Assembly (NCBI RefSeq): GCF_034314165.1
Contig: NZ_JAVIWK010000001.1
Span: 3,053,001 to 3,117,000, forward strand
Length of the DNA: 64,000 bases
Source: Pseudomonas sp. Bout1
GTDB taxonomy: Bacteria > Pseudomonadota > Gammaproteobacteria > Pseudomonadales > Pseudomonadaceae
Direction: 5' to 3'
The notes under the pieces were generated by a model that saw nothing but the letters and a program-made list of their open reading frames with translations, did no database searches and was not told where the DNA came from. Shown here one piece after another: positions 60,860 through 64,000 of this stretch. Position 1 is the stretch's first letter. Each line of letters starts with the position of its first letter. Made by a program: the position numbers and the translations under genes.

Positions 60860-61417
60860 CTATCCGCCGCTGACTTTCCAGTGCTTGACGTCGTCTGCAA
60901 ACACGATCTGTTCCACCTCATGGGCAATTCCGTAGGCCAGTGATTCGTGGGCAGCGATGACTTTTTCCTCGGCCGACAGGCACTTGAAGATGTCCAGGTG
61001 AGTTTCGGCAGTGGCGGTCTCCAGTTCGTAGATTTTCACGTAGCGGGCCAGGTCGTTGTCCAGGCTCGACAGGTATTCGCGCAGGCGCTGGTGGTCCACG
61101 GAGTTCTGGTTGAAGTACCAGTTCATCGGGTGGATCAAAAAGCGTGAGTGGGGCGTGGTGATCCGGCGACCGGCCGCAAGGAACATGATGATGCCCATGG
61201 ATTCGATATTGCCCGCGTTGATCGCACACAGTGGCACCGGCAGGGACTTGAGGAATGTGTAGAGGGTGAAGCCGAAATTGGTGCTGCCACCCGTGGTCGA
61301 CAGGTTCAGCAGCAACGAACTGGCGCCTTGCTCAATCGCCTCCAGGCAGCAATCACGAAAGCGCTCCGTGGTGCCCTGATCGATTTGGCAGTGAAAGTGG
61401 ATGATGTGCTCAGTCAT
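60860..61417 (-). CDS. ClpP-like serine protease-fold protein
   Basis: A 185-residue protein of the ClpP/crotonase fold: LLLNLSTTGGSTNFGFTLYTFLKS, then AGNIESMGIIMFLAAGRRITTPHSRFLIHPMNW with the Ser of SMG and His of IHP matching ClpP's catalytic Ser and His. A C-terminal CLSAEEKVIAAHESLAYGIAHE corresponds to ClpP's AxEAxxxGLID segment, but the catalytic Asp is not clearly identifiable. It is not linked to clpX. It may be a specialised stress protease or an inactive scaffold. Confidence 0.78.
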   Translation of the reverse strand: MTEHIIHFHCQIDQGTTERFRDCCLEAIEQGASSLLLNLSTTGGSTNFGFTLYTFLKSLPVPLCAINAGNIESMGIIMFLAAGRRITTPHSRFLIHPMNWYFNQNSVDHQRLREYLSSLDNDLARYVKIYELETATAETHLDIFKCLSAEEKVIAAHESLAYGIAHEVEQIVFADDVKHWKVSGG

Positions 61418-61572
61418 CCTGGGCCTCCGAGGGATGAGAGGTAACGTTGCGTTGAGTCTAGAAGGTTACGGCGCACGTGCCGCAACCGTTGGGCGAGAGC
61501 CATTCGTTGTAATTTTAATGAACCCTCGGGCGTGTTGCTTGACCTAATAAACACGACCTCAGGAGGTGAATC

Positions 61573-61794
61573 ATGCAAATCGAATATGTCTGGATTGGCT
61601 TGGCGGTGATTCTGTTGCTGCTGGAACTGTGGGCGATCAACAGCGTGCTGCGCAGTGGCAGTGGCTGGGAAACCAAGGGCCTATGGGTGGTGGTGCTGAT
61701 CTTCATGCCGCTGCTGGGGCTGCTGCTTTGGGCATTTTTTGGACCAAAGGGTGCGAACCGCGCGACGCACGCCACCGAACACGGCAAAGGCTGA
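61573..61794 (+). CDS. Small membrane protein, PLDc_N type
   Basis: A 73-residue protein with two hydrophobic helices separated by a short loop (VWIGLAVILLLLELWAIN, LWVVVLIFMPLLGLLLWAFF) and the FFGPKG motif of the PLD N-terminal (PLDc_N) family. AGGAGGTG upstream is a strong ribosome-binding site. Divergent from the ClpP-like gene; probably stress induced. Confidence 0.8.
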   Translation: MQIEYVWIGLAVILLLLELWAINSVLRSGSGWETKGLWVVVLIFMPLLGLLLWAFFGPKGANRATHATEHGKG

Positions 61795-61810
61795 CGCAGA
61801 ACAGGAAAAA

Positions 61811-61834
61811 AACAGGCGCCCGAGGGCGCCTGTT
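61811..61834. terminator. Bidirectional rho-independent terminator
   Basis: AACAGGCGCC and GGCGCCTGTT form a 10-bp stem with loop CGAG, preceded by an A run and followed by TT, so it can end both the PLDc_N transcript and the convergent PfpI-type transcript. Confidence 0.85.
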
Positions 61835-61848
61835 TGCATTGGCTGGTG

Positions 61849-62409
61849 TTAAGCCGCCAGTACTTTGGCAATTGCCTGGTTGAATGCCGGCAAATCATCG
61901 GGGGTGCGGGAGGTGATCAGTGTCCAGCCATTGGCCGGGCATTCCTTCACCTCTGCATCTACCCAGTTTTGCGCTCCGGCATTGACCAAATCGGTGCGCA
62001 CGCTTTTGTAGGACGTGAGGGTCTTGCCGCGAATCACCCCGGCGTCAATCAGCGCCCACGGGCCGTGGCAGATGGCGGCTACGGTTTTCCCGGCCTGGAC
62101 AAAATCATTGATCAGCCGCAATGCGTCGGGATCCTGGCGCAGGGTGTCGGCGTTGACGGTGCCGCCCGGGATGACCAATGCATCGAAATCAGCGCCGTGC
62201 AGCTCTGAAAGCTTGGCATCGGACTCCACCGTCTTGTCCTTCTCGGTGTCCTTGACAAAGGTCTGGGTGCTGCCACCTTTGCTGGAACCGTGGGTCACCG
62301 TGGCGCCAAAACCGCGCAGGCCTTCGAGGGGCTTGAGCAATTCGTCGCGCTCGATGCCGGTGTTGGAGGTGATGATCAGAATCTTCTTTCCGTGCAGTTG
62401 TGAACTCAT
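61849..62409 (-). CDS. DJ-1/PfpI-family protein
   Basis: A 186-residue DJ-1/PfpI superfamily protein with the nucleophile elbow AAICHGPWALIDAG (catalytic Cys and following His) and DALVIPGGTVNADTL. Type-1 glutamine-amidotransferase-like; likely chaperone/glyoxalase or deglycase in stress. Starts ATG 62409 after GGAGACACTCGACC. Confidence 0.87.
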   Translation of the reverse strand: MSSQLHGKKILIITSNTGIERDELLKPLEGLRGFGATVTHGSSKGGSTQTFVKDTEKDKTVESDAKLSELHGADFDALVIPGGTVNADTLRQDPDALRLINDFVQAGKTVAAICHGPWALIDAGVIRGKTLTSYKSVRTDLVNAGAQNWVDAEVKECPANGWTLITSRTPDDLPAFNQAIAKVLAA

Positions 62410-62437
62410 GGTCGAGTGTCTCCTGAGTGATAAAGGA

Positions 62438-62941
62438 TTAGTTGGCGTGCTGGGACTGCAGCTCCTTGGCCATCTTCAAATGGGCTTCGAGGGTAGGCAG
62501 GGTCTTCTCGGCGAAGGCCTTCAATTCGGCGTTGTCCGAGGACGCGGCTTCTTTTTTGAACAGTGCTACGGTGTCTTCGTGGGCCTTCACCTGGTTGTTG
62601 GCGTATGCCTTGTCGAAAGACTCGTCGCGAATTTCCAGAATCATTTTCTTGGCTTTGTCGGTCAGGGTGGCGTCATCCGGCACCTTGATGTCGAGCTTTG
62701 TCGCAAGGGCTGCCAGCTCCTGGTTAGCCTTGGAGTGGTCGGTAATCATGTGCTGGGCGAAAGCCTTGACGTCGGCGGCGCCGCTTTTTTCCAACGCCAG
62801 TTTGCCGGCCTCGACTTCGGTGATACCGCCTTGGGCGGCAGCGTCGACGAAGTCATTGGAAGTGGCTGCCATGGCGGTGCCAATCGTGCCCGCGACCAGC
62901 GCGAAGGTCAGTCCCATTTGTTTCATCAGCAGGTGGTTCAT
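62438..62941 (-). CDS. DUF4142 periplasmic protein
   Basis: A 167-residue exported protein: signal peptide to about AMA, then DUF4142 four-helix bundle (SNDFVDAAAQGGITEVEAGKLALEKSGAADVKAFAQHMITDHSKANQELAALA). Ferritin-like fold without clear metal ligands. ATG 62941 is chosen. It lies 28 bp upstream of the PfpI gene, so both may be co-transcribed. Confidence 0.85.
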   Translation of the reverse strand: MNHLLMKQMGLTFALVAGTIGTAMAATSNDFVDAAAQGGITEVEAGKLALEKSGAADVKAFAQHMITDHSKANQELAALATKLDIKVPDDATLTDKAKKMILEIRDESFDKAYANNQVKAHEDTVALFKKEAASSDNAELKAFAEKTLPTLEAHLKMAKELQSQHAN

Positions 62942-63138
62942 GATGCTTCTCCTGAGAAATGGCGCGATGCCGTTACCTGACTGTTGAGCGGGCATGCGGG
63001 CAAAAGGTTTAAATTAATTTGTGCTTATTTCTCGGGCCCGCTGCCTGGACAATTTCCTTGAACTATCGAAAAACCATGGGCTCTGCTGCATAACGGCTCC
63101 GTACTGGAGCGTGACTTTTCAAACGCAGGAGAACCCCT

Positions 63139-63378
63139 ATGGGCACCCAAAAAACCGCCGACAAAACCCCCGATGCGATCAGCTCCGAACAGGCGCAGAA
63201 AGGTCGCCTTGTTGATGAACGCCTTGTTGATAAAGACGGCGGTGGCTTGCAGCGTCCCAACCCCAAGACCGAAACCGTCGATAAAGTCATCACGCCGTCA
63301 TCCATCAAGGACACACAACGCCAAACCGACCGGATCAACGAGCAGGCATCCAAGGCCGAGCGCAAGCTGGGCGAGTGA
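63139..63378 (+). CDS. Small charged protein of unknown function
   Basis: A 79-residue hydrophilic protein rich in Lys, Asp, Gln and Thr (KTADKTPDAISSEQAQKGRL, INEQASKAERKLGE), predicted disordered with a C-terminal helix. Good ribosome-binding site (GCAGGAG). Followed by an HhH gene 15 bp later. No family recognised. Confidence 0.65.
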   Translation: MGTQKTADKTPDAISSEQAQKGRLVDERLVDKDGGGLQRPNPKTETVDKVITPSSIKDTQRQTDRINEQASKAERKLGE

Positions 63379-63393
63379 AGCACGGAGGCAGTC

Positions 63394-63825
63394 ATGGGGC
63401 GATCAATCAGCGCCGCTGAACTCGGTATACAGCTCAGGCCTGGCGATGACAGCGCATTGTTCAAGTGGTTTATCGCCAGCTTCCTGATGGGCAAGCGTAT
63501 CCAGGCGCAAATCGCAGCCCAGGCGTACCACGTAATTGTGGTAAAGCATGGCCGCAATACCGCGCGCAAACTGCAGCACTGCACGTCACGCGAGTTGGTG
63601 GCCATGCTCGGCGAGGCGCATTACGTGCGTTACGACGAAACCACCGCGCAACGGCTGCTCGACCTGAGCAGCAAGTTGAACGCAGAGTACGCGGGCAAGA
63701 TCAGCCAAATACGCGAGGCCAGCGCCGACCGTGGGGAGTTTGAACAACGCCTGAATCAGTTCGAGGGCGTCGGGCCGAAGACGGTGGAGATTTTTATGAA
63801 GGACGCCGCATCGGTGTTGTTCTGA
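63394..63825 (+). CDS. Helix-hairpin-helix DNA-binding protein (HhH, DNA-repair type)
   Basis: A 143-residue protein whose C-terminus contains a helix-hairpin-helix (NQFEGVGPKTVEIFMKDA) like that of base-excision-repair glycosylases/endonuclease III relatives, but no catalytic Lys/Asp motif or Fe-S Cys loop is present. The N-terminal two-thirds are helical. It overlaps the DUF72 gene start by 1 bp (TGATG), so they are co-transcribed. Possible DNA-binding partner in stress repair. Confidence 0.75.
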   Translation: MGRSISAAELGIQLRPGDDSALFKWFIASFLMGKRIQAQIAAQAYHVIVVKHGRNTARKLQHCTSRELVAMLGEAHYVRYDETTAQRLLDLSSKLNAEYAGKISQIREASADRGEFEQRLNQFEGVGPKTVEIFMKDAASVLF

Positions 63826-64000
63826 TGACGCTTTTTCTGGGCTGTGCCGGTTGGAGCCTGCCTCGTGAGCAATGGCCCCGATTTGCCAACCAGGGCACCC
63901 ACCTGCAGCGTTACGCCGGGTGTTTGAACGCCGTTGAAATCAACAGTTCTTTTTACCGGCCCCATCGCCCGCAAACCTATGCACGATGGGCGCAATCAGT
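63825..64000 (+). CDS. DUF72 family protein, 5' part (truncated by window end)
   Basis: The first 58 codons only: MTLFLGCAGWSLPREQWPRF and the family motif NAVEINSSFYRPHRPQTYARWA. DUF72 proteins have a TIM-barrel fold of unknown function. The start overlaps the preceding HhH gene by one base (TGATG). The gene runs off the right edge. Confidence 0.88.
   Translation, partial: MTLFLGCAGWSLPREQWPRFANQGTHLQRYAGCLNAVEINSSFYRPHRPQTYARWAQS

Overview
The window reads as chromosomal DNA of a fluorescent-group Pseudomonas. It is GC-rich (AT-rich only near 36-38.6 kb), densely coding, rich in LysR/AraC/TetR regulators with solute transporters, and carries several intergenic REP-type inverted repeats. 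It has a FecI/FecR/TonB-receptor trio, an OprD porin and sites resembling Crc/Hfq CA motifs. No rRNA, tRNA, CRISPR array, prophage or intact insertion sequence was seen. The genus call is an inference from gene content and codon style.

Layout. 0.3-7.7 kb: a catabolic cluster with an amidase, a DeoR regulator, an M20 hydrolase, two choline-kinase-like phosphotransferases and a two-part sodium symporter. 7.9-11.9 kb: iron cell-surface signalling (fecI-fecR-TonB receptor). 12.1-28.2 kb: mostly housekeeping and accessory single genes: a Ni/Co permease, DUF924, a GST, a GntR regulator, a creatininase, two divergent L,D-transpeptidases, dmeR-dmeF metal efflux, a PL5-like lyase, a divergent DapF paralogue, a TPM-domain protein, and a TetR/aldo-keto reductase pair. 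28.2-36.1 kb: an amine or amino-acid type catabolic region with a porin-like protein, an APC permease, two AraC regulators plus an AraC remnant, a PuuB-like oxidase and an NTF2-like protein. Two copies of TAACATGTTAAC mark two of its promoter regions.

36.1-38.7 kb is the most accessory-looking stretch. It has a pair of 44-bp direct repeats, a small secreted protein with a duplicated Cys motif, a small gene broken by an in-frame amber codon, an AT-richer non-coding part with hairpins, and a two-gene cassette of tiny proteins. 38.7-45 kb: an NCS1 permease and its LysR regulator, then an ArgE-like/DUF1028/Rid/flavin-monooxygenase operon.

47.2-52.5 kb holds what I consider the most novel system. 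A LysR gene and a dicarboxylate-type symporter lie beside an OprD-type porin and a fumarase/argininosuccinate-lyase-superfamily enzyme that carries a signal peptide. Both the symporter and the porin have AACAATAA-type sites at or near their translation starts. The inferred model is outer-membrane uptake, periplasmic C-N (or C-O) bond cleavage, then import of the released dicarboxylate.

52.7-54.4 kb: copper handling (PCuAC, Sco, DUF2946). 55-58.5 kb: an NmrA reductase with an HxlR regulator, and a LysR gene next to a polytopic protein with membrane-embedded histidines. 58.7-64 kb: a Cys-cluster regulator and a stress-type gene group (KGG protein, hemerythrin, ClpP-like protein, PfpI/DJ-1, DUF4142, HhH protein), ending in a truncated DUF72 gene at the window edge.
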